Of a stretch of DNA of 64,000 bases, positions 27,420 through 37,076 are shown one piece after another. The notes under the pieces are model-generated. The model made no database searches and had not been told where the DNA came from. It saw only the letters and a list, made by a program, of their open reading frames with translations. Positions within the stretch are counted from its first letter, which is position 1, and every line of letters begins with the position of its first letter. Made by a program: the position numbers and the translations under genes. The stretch is from NCBI GenBank assembly GCA_016930915.1, contig JAFGFU010000014.1, positions 62,001-126,000 of the forward strand. The letters are read 5' to 3'. The stretch is from Campylobacterales bacterium. GTDB lineage: Bacteria; Campylobacterota; Campylobacteria; Campylobacterales; Sulfurospirillaceae.

Positions 27420-29777
27420 CTAGCGATAGACCTTAATTTGAAAGCCCCGTGCCTTAGCCTGCTCGATGTTAGAAAGAGCATAGCTTATTTTTGCGCCCTC
27501 GCCTAAGTGACTTTCAACCAACTCTCCACCTGCTTTGGCTCTGGCTTTGCCAAGCCCAATATTTGCAAGAGCGCTAATACGATCAATTTCACTCTCTTCA
27601 ATTCCTATTTTTTTTGCTTTCATCATCTGTAATGAGGCGAAGCCTCCATTATCAACAATGGGTGTTATTTCAAAAAAATATGAACGGTCATATTTTGCTA
27701 AGAAAGCTTGAACATTATTTTTACACGTGACAGAAAGCGCATTCACCCCTGTTCCCATATCTGCACAGCTGATTTGATCAACATAGCGAAGCTTTTCAAC
27801 ACTTAATGGTTTAGCTTCTACAACACGAGTAGATTTCGAACCATCATGTTCTTTGTTTTTGAGTGCATCTAAATATGCCATCTCTTTTTGTTTTAACTCT
27901 TCTTTGAGTTTTACATGTAAAGCGTTAAATGTGTTCTCTTTTTGTTTGAATTCCTCTTGAAGCGCTAACACTTTTGCTTCATAATCCATACGATTTTTTT
28001 CACTCATTGCCAGTTTGGCTTTAAGTGTTTCAAGCTCGTGTGCGTAGCTTTTCGTTGTATTATTTTCACGTTCTTGCATCTTTACATGTAAAGATTCGAT
28101 GAGACTCTCTTTTTGTTTGAGGTTTTCTTTTAATGTTATAAGCGCTTCATGGGCTTCTTTTAGTTTTGTCATATCGGTGCGTTGATTTTTTTCATTTTGC
28201 TCCCCAATCATTGCAAGTTGTGTCCTTAGGGTTTTGAGCTCTTGCTCTTTCGTGGTTGTTTGAAGGGTGAGCGCATGATTGGATTGTGTTAGCTCTTTGG
28301 TTTGGTGTTCCATACGATCATAATTCTCTTTTGCTGTCGCTTTGTATTCACTGAGTTGCTTATCAAGCTGTTCAAGTAATTCTTGTTTATAGCGGTCGAA
28401 ATTAGCAATTTTTTCATTAAAAATGCGGTAGTTTTTATTGTGTGTTTTATTGATTTCATCTACCTTCTTTTGCACTTCCTCATCGATGTTTTTTGTGAGC
28501 ATTTGCAGTTTAGAAATTTCTTCATTCAGTGTTTTGGCTTCGGCTTCTTTTTGATTTAATGCTGTTGCTGCTTCTTGAAGAGATGTTTCTAGGTGTTGAA
28601 TTTTCTTTTGGGTTGCTGTTTCTTCTTCTTGCGTACTTAAACTTAATGTCTCATAGCGCTTTTTTTCATCTTCAAGATAACGTTTGAATTTTTCAAAATC
28701 TTTTTGCCCTTCTAAAATGAGTGCGTCTACATGCTTTTTAGCACTGGAGAGTTCTGCTGAAACCTGTTTTGTTTTTTCTTGTTCAAGTGCAATTCTTTTG
28801 AGCATTTCTTCATCTTTTGCACGAAGTTCTTCTTGATGTTGTGCGAGTATTTGTTCCTGTTCACGTTTAAATTGTTCTTTGGTTTGTGCGTGTTTTTGAA
28901 TCTCTTGTTGTTGCTTTTCTTCTGCTTCTTTAAGCTTTTGCGTATAGTTTTCCATCAATTGTGTTTTACGATTCATCTCATTTTCTTTGGTTTCAAGAAG
29001 GATTTTTTCTTTTTCACTTTGAGTACGCAATGTTTCATTGAGGTCTACAATCTGTTTTTTAAGCTCTGTTATACTCTTTTCATAAGGAATAAATTTGGCT
29101 TGTTCTTCTTCTCTTGCTAATTGGATGGCTTTTTGTGTTTTGGCTTCTTCTTCAGCTTGTTTTGCTTTTTGTATGTGAATTTCTGACTTGAGGGTATTGC
29201 TTTCACTGTTTGCTTTTTGCGCAAGAAGGACATTCTCTTTTTGGAGTTCATTGAGTTTGAGCGTTAGTTCGGTAATATTTTTAAAATGCTGTTCTTCTGC
29301 TTCATTAAGACGCACTGTATTTTGATCAAGCCATGATTTTTTTTCATTTTCATGTTTTGTTTGTTGTTCTTCTAATTTTTGTAGCAGTTCATCTTTATCG
29401 TTTGTAATTAAAAAATTATCATGATGTAAAAAAAGAAGGGTTTTTTGCAAACGAGCAATCATCCGTTTAAGGTCTTGTATTGTTAACGCCTCTTCTGGAA
29501 TAATGTTTCCAAAATCATCAACATAACGATCTAATTCTAAATTGTTTGCTTCCTTACTTTGTGCAAGTGTTGCCTCTTTGTCAATGTAGCGTTTTTGAAG
29601 CTCAAGAGGCAAATCGCTAAATTTAACATCATGTTTAGGAATATAATTCTCACCTAACTCATCAAAAGAGACACCATCAAAATTACCCAAAGTGTAGGAA
29701 GCTATGCCTCCTGTGACGATAAGAGAACCTAAAAAAAGATTGAGCCATTGCGAAGAAGAGAGCGTTTTTTTTAACAT
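27420..29777 (-). CDS. large membrane-anchored coiled-coil protein with OmpA-like C-terminus
   Basis: 785 residues of unknown function. One membrane helix lies near residues 12-32 (WLNLFLGSLIVTGGIASYTL), then an acidic linker, then about 520 residues (roughly 95-620) of Lys/Glu/Gln-rich heptads forming a long coiled coil. The last 130 residues contain two cysteines (QISCADMGTGV, VTCKNN). This is followed by AFLAKYDRSYFFEITPIVDNGG and a segment, IGLGKARAKAGGELVESHLG, that recalls the order of elements in OmpA-like peptidoglycan-binding domains. That comparison is inference. It may bridge inner membrane and cell wall. Two TTACATGTAA copies encode LHVKLKEE and LHVKMQE. Confidence 0.78.
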   Translation of the reverse strand: MLKKTLSSSQWLNLFLGSLIVTGGIASYTLGNFDGVSFDELGENYIPKHDVKFSDLPLELQKRYIDKEATLAQSKEANNLELDRYVDDFGNIIPEEALTIQDLKRMIARLQKTLLFLHHDNFLITNDKDELLQKLEEQQTKHENEKKSWLDQNTVRLNEAEEQHFKNITELTLKLNELQKENVLLAQKANSESNTLKSEIHIQKAKQAEEEAKTQKAIQLAREEEQAKFIPYEKSITELKKQIVDLNETLRTQSEKEKILLETKENEMNRKTQLMENYTQKLKEAEEKQQQEIQKHAQTKEQFKREQEQILAQHQEELRAKDEEMLKRIALEQEKTKQVSAELSSAKKHVDALILEGQKDFEKFKRYLEDEKKRYETLSLSTQEEETATQKKIQHLETSLQEAATALNQKEAEAKTLNEEISKLQMLTKNIDEEVQKKVDEINKTHNKNYRIFNEKIANFDRYKQELLEQLDKQLSEYKATAKENYDRMEHQTKELTQSNHALTLQTTTKEQELKTLRTQLAMIGEQNEKNQRTDMTKLKEAHEALITLKENLKQKESLIESLHVKMQERENNTTKSYAHELETLKAKLAMSEKNRMDYEAKVLALQEEFKQKENTFNALHVKLKEELKQKEMAYLDALKNKEHDGSKSTRVVEAKPLSVEKLRYVDQISCADMGTGVNALSVTCKNNVQAFLAKYDRSYFFEITPIVDNGGFASLQMMKAKKIGIEESEIDRISALANIGLGKARAKAGGELVESHLGEGAKISYALSNIEQAKARGFQIKVYR

Positions 29778-29785
29778 TAAAAACC

Positions 29786-30745
29786 TTATTTTTGTTGTGA
29801 CTTAAGAATATGTGAAACAATATGATAAGCATGGTTAAGTGCAATAGCAATACTTCCACCACTTTTAACAGCAATATCACCTGCAAGGTATAAGCCTTGG
29901 GTTTTGGTTTCATAATTTTCATCAAATTCTGCTTTATTCTCTTCATTGAAGGTAATACCACATTTTTTGAGAAAATCAATCGGCGTTGTTCCACCAATAG
30001 CGTAAATCACTCTATCATAGACGGTATCATACCCATCGGTAAAGTGCACTTTGGGTAAACCATTTTCATTTTCAATGGAAACAATATCCATACCAAGACG
30101 CAGACGCAATTTTTCTTGTCCGTTGTATTCTTGAATCATTTTTAAATTAATATCATTGAGTCTGCTAAAACTCTCTTTACGATAATTTAGCGTAACATTG
30201 TTGGTTTTTGAGAGTTCAAGGGCGTACTCCACGGCAGAATTTCCACCACCTACAAGCAGAATTTTTTCATTTTGAGAGCATTTATCGAGGTTAAAATTGA
30301 TGCGCTCTTTTAAAGAAATCGGCAAAGTATAGTCTGGTTTATTGGGTTTGCCCATTGTGCCAATAGCCACGATGACATATTTGGCAATATAGCCTGCTTT
30401 GCTTGTGACAATACGAAACTCATCCTCTATTTTTGTAATACTTTCTACTTCACTGTTAAAGGCTGTATCAATTTCACCTTTATCGAGTAATGAATCAAAA
30501 TAATTGAGCGTACTCTCTTTGGTGCCATCTCTAAAATCAATGGTACCTTCCAATTTGACCTCTTGACCTTTGTAGTTTTTATCAACACGTTTATTATCTT
30601 TATAGAATTTACGAATGGTTTGAGAGTGGTTGTTTCCCTTTTCAATCATCAAAATATTTTTAATGCCAAACACCTTCGCCTCAACGGCTGCTCCAATTCC
30701 ACCCGGTCCTCCACCAATAATGGCGACATCATAAATTTGCTGCAT
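29786..30745 (-). CDS. thioredoxin-reductase-like FAD/NAD(P) oxidoreductase
   Basis: 319 residues with an FAD motif (VAIIGGGPGGIGAAVEAK) at the start, VIVAIGTMGKPNKPDY near 125, an NAD(P) motif ILLVGGGNSAVEYALEL near 160, and the closing GLYLAGDIAVKSGGSIAIALNHAY. The CxxC redox pair of true thioredoxin reductases is absent. It is therefore closer to YpdA/ferredoxin-NADP reductase-like proteins. A homologue next to proA is what I recall in Campylobacter. The substrate is unknown. Confidence 0.85.
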   Translation of the reverse strand: MQQIYDVAIIGGGPGGIGAAVEAKVFGIKNILMIEKGNNHSQTIRKFYKDNKRVDKNYKGQEVKLEGTIDFRDGTKESTLNYFDSLLDKGEIDTAFNSEVESITKIEDEFRIVTSKAGYIAKYVIVAIGTMGKPNKPDYTLPISLKERINFNLDKCSQNEKILLVGGGNSAVEYALELSKTNNVTLNYRKESFSRLNDINLKMIQEYNGQEKLRLRLGMDIVSIENENGLPKVHFTDGYDTVYDRVIYAIGGTTPIDFLKKCGITFNEENKAEFDENYETKTQGLYLAGDIAVKSGGSIAIALNHAYHIVSHILKSQQK

Positions 30746-30863
30746 GACATTTTCCTCATTTTTTCATCTTTTATGGGGCTGATTATAGCGTGCACATACT
30801 TATGACATATTAAATATAAAAAGTGTAAAATCCCACGAAATCCCTGTATAAGGAATATATAAC

Positions 30864-32099
30864 ATGCACTTATTTTTAGAAAATTCCAAAGTAGCCAGTC
30901 GAATTATCGCGACCCTTGATCCTAAGAAAAAAGGGGATGTGTTATTGGCGATGGCAGATGCCCTTGAAAAAAACAGTGAACGTATTATGGATGAAAACCA
31001 CAAAGATTTAGAAGAAGGTCAACAAAATGGCTTAAGTGATGCCTTGATGGATCGCTTACTACTTAATCCCAAACGTATTGCCGAGATGGCAAAAGCGATT
31101 CGAGAAATTGCAGCACTGAAAGAGCCTGTGGGTCGAGTATTAGAGGGGTGGGTCGTTCCTAGTGGGCTTAGGATTGAGAAAGTGAGTATTCCTATTGGTG
31201 TGGTGGCGATTATTTATGAGAGCCGTCCCAATGTCACCAGTGATACCGCAGCGCTTTGTCTTAAAAGTGGCAATGCCTGTGTACTCAAAGGGGGCAAAGA
31301 GGCGCACCATAGCAACACTATTATTGCGACCATTTTACAAGAAGTCTTAGAGGCGTACGGGCTTCCTAAAGCCATTATCTCTCTTTTACCCGATGCGAGT
31401 CGTGAAGGGGTTGCCAAATTGATTAAAATGGATAAATACGTCGATGTCATTATTCCTCGTGGCGGTGAAGCGCTGATTGCCTACGTAAGTGAAAATGCAA
31501 CTATTCCTGTGGTAAAACACGATAAAGGGGTCTGTCATACCTTTGTAGATAAAGATGCTAATTTAGAGCAAGCTATTGGTATTGTTTTAAATGCCAAATG
31601 CCAACGTCCTAGTGCGTGTAATTCACTCGAAACCCTTTTGGTACACGAAGCCATTGCTTCTACGTTTTTACCAGATATGAAAAAGGCATTGGATGCGACA
31701 GGCGCAGAGATAAAAGGGTGTGAACAAACACAAGCACTTTTACATGTAAGTCTTGCGAGTGATGAAGATTATCATACGGAGCATTTATGCAATGCGTTAA
31801 ACATTAAAATTGTTGAAAGCGTGGATGAAGCGATTGCACATATTGCAACGTATGGCTCCTCTCATTCTGAAGCGATTTTGAGCGAAAATTACACCACGGC
31901 GGAGCGCTTTTTAAATGAAGTGGACGCCGCAAGTGTGTATGTGAACGCCTCCACTCGTTTTACCGATGGTGGTGAGTTTGGTTTCGGTGCGGAAGTAGGC
32001 ATTAGCACCAATAAACTTCATGCAAGAGGGCCTATGGGGATTAATGATTTGACAACGTATAAGTTCAAGGTGTATGGTAAAGGTCAAATTCGCGCATGA
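30864..32099 (+). CDS. proA: glutamate-5-semialdehyde dehydrogenase
   Basis: ProA reduces glutamyl-5-phosphate with NADPH in proline synthesis. The 411 residues include IPIGVVAIIYESRPNVTSD near 110, ALCLKSGNACVLKGGKEA near 133, and VIIPRGGEALI near 195. The catalytic cysteine lies in AKCQRPSACNSLETLLVH near 250, and RFTDGGEFGFGAEVGIST and RGPMGINDLTTYK close the protein. It overlaps the ABC ATPase gene by 4 bases. A TTACATGTAA copy at 31740 encodes LLHVSL. Confidence 0.96.
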   Translation: MHLFLENSKVASRIIATLDPKKKGDVLLAMADALEKNSERIMDENHKDLEEGQQNGLSDALMDRLLLNPKRIAEMAKAIREIAALKEPVGRVLEGWVVPSGLRIEKVSIPIGVVAIIYESRPNVTSDTAALCLKSGNACVLKGGKEAHHSNTIIATILQEVLEAYGLPKAIISLLPDASREGVAKLIKMDKYVDVIIPRGGEALIAYVSENATIPVVKHDKGVCHTFVDKDANLEQAIGIVLNAKCQRPSACNSLETLLVHEAIASTFLPDMKKALDATGAEIKGCEQTQALLHVSLASDEDYHTEHLCNALNIKIVESVDEAIAHIATYGSSHSEAILSENYTTAERFLNEVDAASVYVNASTRFTDGGEFGFGAEVGISTNKLHARGPMGINDLTTYKFKVYGKGQIRA

Positions 32100-32674
32100 G
32101 TGAGAAGGTTTTAGCGATTGAAAACCTTGATTTTGGCTATACCAAAGAGAGGCTTTTGTATGAAAACTTCTCTTTACATGTAAACACAGGCGAGGTGGTG
32201 TGTATTGTAGGGGCAAGTGGAAGTGGGAAAAGTACGCTTTTTGAGCTGATTGCTGGAAATCTTCAGGCTCACAAAGGGAAGATTCATGCAGCAAGAATTT
32301 CACAAATTTTCCAAGATCCTTATACCTCTTTTCATCCTACCTATACCCTTCTTAACCAAATAAAAGATGTAGCTTCTCTTGATGGCTTAGATGCCTTATG
32401 TGAATCGCTTAATTTAGAAAAGCGACTTTTAGAGCAAAAACCCCACCAACTCAGCGGTGGGCAGTTACAAAGATGCTCTATTCTTAGGGCGTTGCTGATG
32501 AAACCAAAGCTTCTTTTGGCGGATGAACCTACTTCTGCACTTGATAATATTACAGGTTTGCATGTCATGCAGTTATTAATGCAATGTTTAGATACCGTAG
32601 GTCTTTTACTGATTACGCACGACAAAGCGTTAGCACGATGGTGTAGCGATAAAATTATTGAATTAAAATCTTAA
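32096..32674 (+). CDS. orphan ABC transporter ATP-binding protein
   Basis: 192 residues, short for an ABC ATPase. It has a Walker A (GASGSGKSTLFELIAG near 38), Q-loop QIFQDPYTSFHP near 72, signature LSGGQLQRCSILRAL near 118, Walker B LLLADEPTSALD near 140 and H-loop LLITHDKAL near 172. The sequence looks like dipeptide/nickel-type ATPases. No permease gene lies beside it: proA overlaps upstream and a DedA gene follows by 12 bases. Substrate unknown. A TTACATGTAA copy at 32174 encodes SLHVNTG. Confidence 0.85.
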   Translation: MSEKVLAIENLDFGYTKERLLYENFSLHVNTGEVVCIVGASGSGKSTLFELIAGNLQAHKGKIHAARISQIFQDPYTSFHPTYTLLNQIKDVASLDGLDALCESLNLEKRLLEQKPHQLSGGQLQRCSILRALLMKPKLLLADEPTSALDNITGLHVMQLLMQCLDTVGLLLITHDKALARWCSDKIIELKS

Positions 32675-32686
32675 AATAGGAAAAGA

Positions 32687-33292
32687 ATGCACGCACTTAT
32701 TGATTGGATTGTTCAAACGGTGAGTAGCTTAGGCTACTTAGGTATTTTTGTGATGATGTTTTTAGAGAGTAGTTTTTTCCCTTTCCCCTCAGAAGTGGTG
32801 ATGATTCCTGCTGGGTATTTAAGTTACAAAGGTGAGATGAATCTTTGGTTTTCCATTGTAGCAGGTATTGCTGGAAGCATTGCAGGCGCACTGTTTAACT
32901 ACTATTTGGCGGTTAAACTTGGACGTAGACTACTTTTAAAGTATGGGCATTATATTTTTTTTACCAAAGAGACCCTCGATAAAGTAGAGAGCTTTTTTAA
33001 AATCCACGGCTCCTTTTCTATGCTTAGTGGCAGGTTGGTTCCTGTAGTGCGTCAATACATCTCTTTACCTGCAGGTCTGGCTCGTATGCATGTAGGGCTT
33101 TTTACGTTTTATACAGGTGTTGGGGCAGGGATTTGGGTCAGCATTTTGGCGCTGCTTGGATATTATTTTGGTCAAAATGAAGCACTGCTTCAAGAGAATT
33201 TACATTTAGCTACGCTGATGGTTGTAGTATTAGTCATTTTAATTGGGGTGATTTATGTGTGGTTACACCAAAGGAAAAAACGTAAACGATAG
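32687..33292 (+). CDS. DedA-family membrane protein
   Basis: 201 residues with about five hydrophobic segments. The DedA signatures are an acidic re-entrant segment [19 protein letters not shown] near 28-46 and [24 protein letters not shown] near 122-145. The C-terminus is basic (LHQRKKRKR). DedA proteins flip phospholipid or undecaprenyl-phosphate carriers in other bacteria. The exact lipid is not deducible here. It follows the ABC gene by 12 bases. Confidence 0.88.
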   Translation: MHALIDWIVQTVSSLGYLGIFVMMFLESSFFPFPSEVVMIPAGYLSYKGEMNLWFSIVAGIAGSIAGALFNYYLAVKLGRRLLLKYGHYIFFTKETLDKVESFFKIHGSFSMLSGRLVPVVRQYISLPAGLARMHVGLFTFYTGVGAGIWVSILALLGYYFGQNEALLQENLHLATLMVVVLVILIGVIYVWLHQRKKRKR

Positions 33293-33293
33293 G

Positions 33294-33331
33294 CTTTACA
33301 TGTAAAGATAAAAATCTTTACATGTAAAAAG
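33294..33331. terminator. paired TTACATGTAA hairpin between convergent genes
   Basis: Two palindromes (33296-33305 and 33318-33327), extended as CTTTACATGTAAAGAT and ATCTTTACATGTAAA, are mutually complementary with a short A-rich loop. They sit 1 base after the dedA stop and just after the stop of the convergent DAHP synthase gene, so they probably end both transcripts. Confidence 0.7.
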
Positions 33332-33337
33332 GTTTCA

Positions 33338-34699
33338 CTACGCTAAAAAGCGTTGGCGAGCCGCTTTGAGTGAATCAGCGATGAGAAATGCCAGCTCTAA
33401 AGCTTGGTTAGCGTTAAGGCGTGGGTCACATTGGGTATGGTAACGACATGCAAGGTTTTCTTCGGTAATCTCTTGCGCACCACCAATACACTCTGTCACA
33501 TCTTGCCCTGTCATCTCTAAATGAACGCCACCAGGAAAGGTGCCCTCTTCTTCATGCACTTTAAAAAAGCCCTTCACTTCACGTAAGACTTCATCAAACG
33601 AGCGTGTTTTGTAGTTATTAGAGGCTTTGATGGTATTGCCATGCATCGGATCAATGCTCCAAAGAACTTGTTTACCTGCTGCTTTAACAGCACGCACTAA
33701 TTTTGGAAATTCGGTTTCGATTTTATCTGCACCCATACGCACAATAATATTTAAACGCCCTGCTTCATTTTCAGGATTAAGTTTTTCAATCAGTGCCATT
33801 AAACTCTCAACCGTAGTCGTTGGTCCTGCTTTAATGCCAATAGGATTTTTAACACCGCTTAAAAACTCTACATGTGCTTCGTCGACATCTCGTGTTCGAT
33901 CGCCAATCCAAAGCATATGTGCTGAACAATCATACCAATCGCCTGTTAAACTGTCTTGTCGCGTGAGTGCTTCTTCATAGTTGAGTAAAAGCGCTTCATG
34001 GGATGTGTACACAACGGTTTCGTTAATATTGGGTGTATTCGTAGAGGTAATACCACACGCTTCCATAAACGCTAAAGTCTCAGAGATGCGCTCACAAAGA
34101 TGTTTGTATCTATCTCCCAAAGGGCTTTCAGAAACAAAACCTAATGTCCATTTATGCACCTGATGCAAATCTGCTAAACCACCACGAGAAAAGGCACGAA
34201 GGAGGTTCATGGTTGCGGCTGATTGGTTGTAGGCTTTGAGCATTCGCTTTGGATTTGGGACACGTGATTCTTCCGTAAAATCAATATCATTGATAATATC
34301 ACCACGGTAACTTGGAAGTTTCACCCCATTAAGCTCTTCATAATCACTGGAACGTGGTTTGGCAAATTGCCCTGCTAAACGCCCTACTTTGACGATTGGG
34401 CATCCTCCTGCAAACGTTAAAACAACCGCCATTTGAAGCATGACTTTAAACATATCACGAATATTTACCGCATTAAATTCAGCAAAACTCTCCGCACAAT
34501 CGCCACCTTGAAGCAAAAAGGCTTTACCTGCAACAACATCTGCCAATGAAGCTTTCAGTTGTCTTACTTCACCTGCAAAAACAAGAGGAGGGTATTTGCT
34601 TAGTTCTTGCTCTACACTTTTCAAGCTCTCTTGATTGGTGTAGGTGGGTTGTTGCTTAATTGGTTTTTCTCTCCATGATGAACGCGTCCAAGAACTCAT
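33338..34699 (-). CDS. aroG: 3-deoxy-7-phosphoheptulonate synthase, class II
   Basis: Joins PEP and erythrose 4-phosphate in the first step of aromatic amino acid synthesis. The plant-like class II enzyme is usual in Campylobacterota. The 453 residues show [15 protein letters not shown] near 80, with the metal-binding Cys. [14 protein letters not shown] near 125, [17 protein letters not shown] near 235, WIGDRTR near 265, [21 protein letters not shown] near 345 and [18 protein letters not shown] near 395 follow. A minus-strand -10 TATAAT lies at 34733-34728. The symbol follows local usage for this family. Confidence 0.95.
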   Translation of the reverse strand: MSSWTRSSWREKPIKQQPTYTNQESLKSVEQELSKYPPLVFAGEVRQLKASLADVVAGKAFLLQGGDCAESFAEFNAVNIRDMFKVMLQMAVVLTFAGGCPIVKVGRLAGQFAKPRSSDYEELNGVKLPSYRGDIINDIDFTEESRVPNPKRMLKAYNQSAATMNLLRAFSRGGLADLHQVHKWTLGFVSESPLGDRYKHLCERISETLAFMEACGITSTNTPNINETVVYTSHEALLLNYEEALTRQDSLTGDWYDCSAHMLWIGDRTRDVDEAHVEFLSGVKNPIGIKAGPTTTVESLMALIEKLNPENEAGRLNIIVRMGADKIETEFPKLVRAVKAAGKQVLWSIDPMHGNTIKASNNYKTRSFDEVLREVKGFFKVHEEEGTFPGGVHLEMTGQDVTECIGGAQEITEENLACRYHTQCDPRLNANQALELAFLIADSLKAARQRFLA

Positions 34700-34880
34700 A
34701 AAAGACCCTTATATATGATTTTTCTTTATTATAATGAGATTGGCTTTAAAGAGAATTGAATGGATTTGTACTATGAGGATGTTTTAAACTGAGAAACAGT
34801 TTTCTAATACAAGAATCTATGATGTTGTCAATCTTATGTTAAAATGTCCTACTTTAGTTTTTTACATGTAAGGATTGTAG

Positions 34881-35345
34881 ATGGAACAATTGCTTCCCGT
34901 TTTGATGATTGTTGCGATGGTCGCATTTATATTGGCAAAACAAATAGGAAAAATTACGAAAAAATTGGACACCTTCTCCCCTGACGTATCGTTTGATCGT
35001 TATGCAAAATTTTCGAGCATTATTCAAGACGAGGTGCGTGAAATAAAACAAAATATTGATAGTTCCAAGAGTATCGATGAACGTTTTTATCTTCTTTTAG
35101 AAGGAAAAGATGAACGTGATGCTCTTGAAATTCTCTCTGATTTCATTCGTAAATTGGTCTTTTTTGAGACGCTTATGGCAAAACAAAAAAGTGCACGTGA
35201 AATTGAAGCAGAACTTTTTGATGTCTTAAATGGTTTAGAACACTTTTTAAAAGAGTTTTGTGTTGATGGCGAAGCGTTAAGCGATGCCCTTAGAGAGCGT
35301 TTATTAGAAGCTTATGAACGCTTAGATGAAGAGGAAGAAGCGTGA
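34881..35345 (+). CDS. membrane-anchored protein of unknown function
   Basis: 154 residues with an N-terminal membrane helix (LLPVLMIVAMVAFILA) and a cytoplasmic helical part. The latter is rich in Glu, Asp and Lys (EVREIKQNIDSSKSIDERF, RLLEAYERLDEEEEA). I do not recognise the family. A TTACATGTAA copy at 34862-34871 supplies part of the AAGGA ribosome site 6 bases before the ATG. It converges on ilvA. Confidence 0.75.
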   Translation: MEQLLPVLMIVAMVAFILAKQIGKITKKLDTFSPDVSFDRYAKFSSIIQDEVREIKQNIDSSKSIDERFYLLLEGKDERDALEILSDFIRKLVFFETLMAKQKSAREIEAELFDVLNGLEHFLKEFCVDGEALSDALRERLLEAYERLDEEEEA

Positions 35346-35357
35346 GGATTTCCTCAC
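35342..35357. terminator. short inverted repeat spanning two convergent stop codons
   Basis: GTGAGGA at 35342-35348 and TCCTCAC at 35351-35357 form a perfect 7-bp stem with a 2-base spacer. It covers the stop of the upstream gene and the end of ilvA. The T-tracts are weak, so termination is only probable. Confidence 0.5.
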
Positions 35358-36565
35358 ACTTCTTCTTTAAAAAGATACCCTGCTTCGTTTAAAAGTCTTC
35401 GAATCTCATTTTGATGCTCCATTCCTTTGGTTTCCAGCATAATCGTAATCTGTGCATCACCATAAGAAAGTTTTGTTGAAAAACGATCATAATCTATTTG
35501 AATAATATTGGCGTTGGCATTCTTGAATAGGTCGGTGAGGCGCATCAGTGAGCCTGGCTTGTCGATAAGTGTAATGACTAACTTCATTTTTCGGTGTGAT
35601 TTAATCAAACCTTTTTCAATGATAATCGAGAGCATCTGCACATCAATGTTTCCGCCGCTTAAAACCGCACCAATTTTAGCATCTTTTTCAAATGGGAATT
35701 TTTGATGCATAATCGCCGCCACACTCGCAGCCCCACCACCTTCAACGACTAGTTTTTGACGCTCAAGTAAAAACAAAATAGCCGCTGCTATCTCCTCTTC
35801 ATCCACGGTGACCACTTCATCGACACACTCTAATATATGCGCTAAATTAGATTCGCTCACATCACGCACAGCGATACCATCAGCGATGGTGCGTACACTC
35901 TTAGAGTTAATGGCTTTTTTGGCATGAAAGGATGTGCACATTGCAGGTGCACCTGCGGCATTGACACCAATAATTTTAATTTTTGGGTCAATCTGTTTAA
36001 TTGCAGATGCCATACCACTAATAAGCCCTCCTCCGCCAATAGGAATGACCACTATATCTAAATCATTGATTTCATCAATCATCTCTAAAGCGATGGTTCC
36101 CTGCCCTGCAATCACTTTTTCATCTTCAAAAGGGTGAATAAACGTGAGTCCATGCTCTTTGGCGTAGGTAAGCGCATAGGCATAGGCTTCATCGTAGTTA
36201 TCGCCATGCAAAATAACTTCTGCACCTAAGGCTTTGGTGCCTGAAACTTTCAAAAGGGGTGTTGCCTCAGGCATAACAATAGTTGCCGAAATACCAAAAC
36301 TACGAGCACTATACCCCACACCTTGCGCATGATTTCCAGCACTGGCTGCAATGACACCTTTTTGGCGTTCTGCTTCACTCAAAGAAGCGATTTTATTGTA
36401 CGCTCCTCTAAGTTTGTACGCCCCTGTAATTTGCAAATTTTCTTTTTTAAGATAGACCTGCGCTCCAACCTCTTCACTTAAAAGCGGCGCTAGTGCACAC
36501 GGAGTATTGGTGATAATATGGCTGATTTGTCGTTTTGCTTGTATGATTTCACTAAGAGGGATCAC
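35354..36565 (-). CDS. ilvA: threonine dehydratase with C-terminal ACT domain
   Basis: A PLP enzyme deaminating threonine to 2-oxobutyrate, the entry to isoleucine. The 403 residues have the PLP lysine in QITGAYKLRGAYNKI near 50, ASAGNHAQGVGYSA near 75, and the phosphate-binding GGGGLISGMASAI near 175. A single C-terminal ACT-like domain (VITLIDKPGSLMRLTDLF near 325) follows. The GTG at 36565 overlaps the previous stop (GTGA) and is preferred over an ATG at 36598 inside the upstream gene. The length fits single-ACT enzymes rather than the 500-residue E. coli IlvA. Confidence 0.93.
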   Translation of the reverse strand: MIPLSEIIQAKRQISHIITNTPCALAPLLSEEVGAQVYLKKENLQITGAYKLRGAYNKIASLSEAERQKGVIAASAGNHAQGVGYSARSFGISATIVMPEATPLLKVSGTKALGAEVILHGDNYDEAYAYALTYAKEHGLTFIHPFEDEKVIAGQGTIALEMIDEINDLDIVVIPIGGGGLISGMASAIKQIDPKIKIIGVNAAGAPAMCTSFHAKKAINSKSVRTIADGIAVRDVSESNLAHILECVDEVVTVDEEEIAAAILFLLERQKLVVEGGGAASVAAIMHQKFPFEKDAKIGAVLSGGNIDVQMLSIIIEKGLIKSHRKMKLVITLIDKPGSLMRLTDLFKNANANIIQIDYDRFSTKLSYGDAQITIMLETKGMEHQNEIRRLLNEAGYLFKEEV

Positions 36566-36996
36566 TTCATTAACCTTTCGTATTCTACTTTTGTACATCG
36601 ATTTTGGATGGCTATTAGCCCATGTGCTTTTGCTTTTTCACATGCGTCATTGTTCACAATGCCAAGCTGTAACCAAAACACTTTCACATCACCTTTTTGC
36701 AAGACTTCTTCAAGTAAACTATTCGCAATTTCAGGCTTACGAAACATATCCACCATATCCACTTGCTCTGGAATGTCTAAAAGACTTCGGTACACTTTCT
36801 CCCCTAAAATCGTCTCTTCTTTAGGATAAACGGGGTAAATTTTAAACCCTTTTTCTTGCAAATAGCGTGCTACTTTATGGCTATCTTTAGTTGGATCAGG
36901 AGAGAGTCCAATAATGGCAATGCTTTTGCACATCGAAAAAATATCTTGAATACCTGCATCATCAGGCATTTTAATGTTTGAAATTTCACATTCCAT
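36562..36996 (-). CDS. CoA-binding (YccU-type) protein
   Basis: 144 residues forming a Rossmann-like CoA-binding domain: KSIAIIGLSPDPTKDSHKVARYLQEKGFKIYPVYP near 25-60. GEKVYRSLLDIPEQVDMVDMFR and FWLQLGIVNNDACEKAKAHGL with NRCTKVEYERL at the end follow. The family is widespread and of uncertain role. It overlaps ilvA by 4 bases, as in C. jejuni to my recollection. Confidence 0.88.
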   Translation of the reverse strand: MECEISNIKMPDDAGIQDIFSMCKSIAIIGLSPDPTKDSHKVARYLQEKGFKIYPVYPKEETILGEKVYRSLLDIPEQVDMVDMFRKPEIANSLLEEVLQKGDVKVFWLQLGIVNNDACEKAKAHGLIAIQNRCTKVEYERLMK

Positions 36997-37063
36997 TTTG
37001 GCTCCTTAAAATAAATTAAGCCAAAAGTGTAGCACTTCATAGCTTTTATTGGGTTTATCTTTT

Positions 37064-37073
37064 TTACATGTAA
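37064..37073. repeat. intergenic TTACATGTAA palindrome after trmA
   Basis: An exact copy 3 bases downstream of the trmA stop codon, preceded by further Ts. Confidence 0.9.
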
Positions 37074-37076
37074 GCC

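Noticed and set aside
28779-29120. A 113-codon plus-strand frame rich in Phe and Leu
   Set aside because: It is the antisense of the Lys/Glu-rich coiled-coil gene, and its composition is the mirror of that repeat-like sequence. There is no ribosome site.
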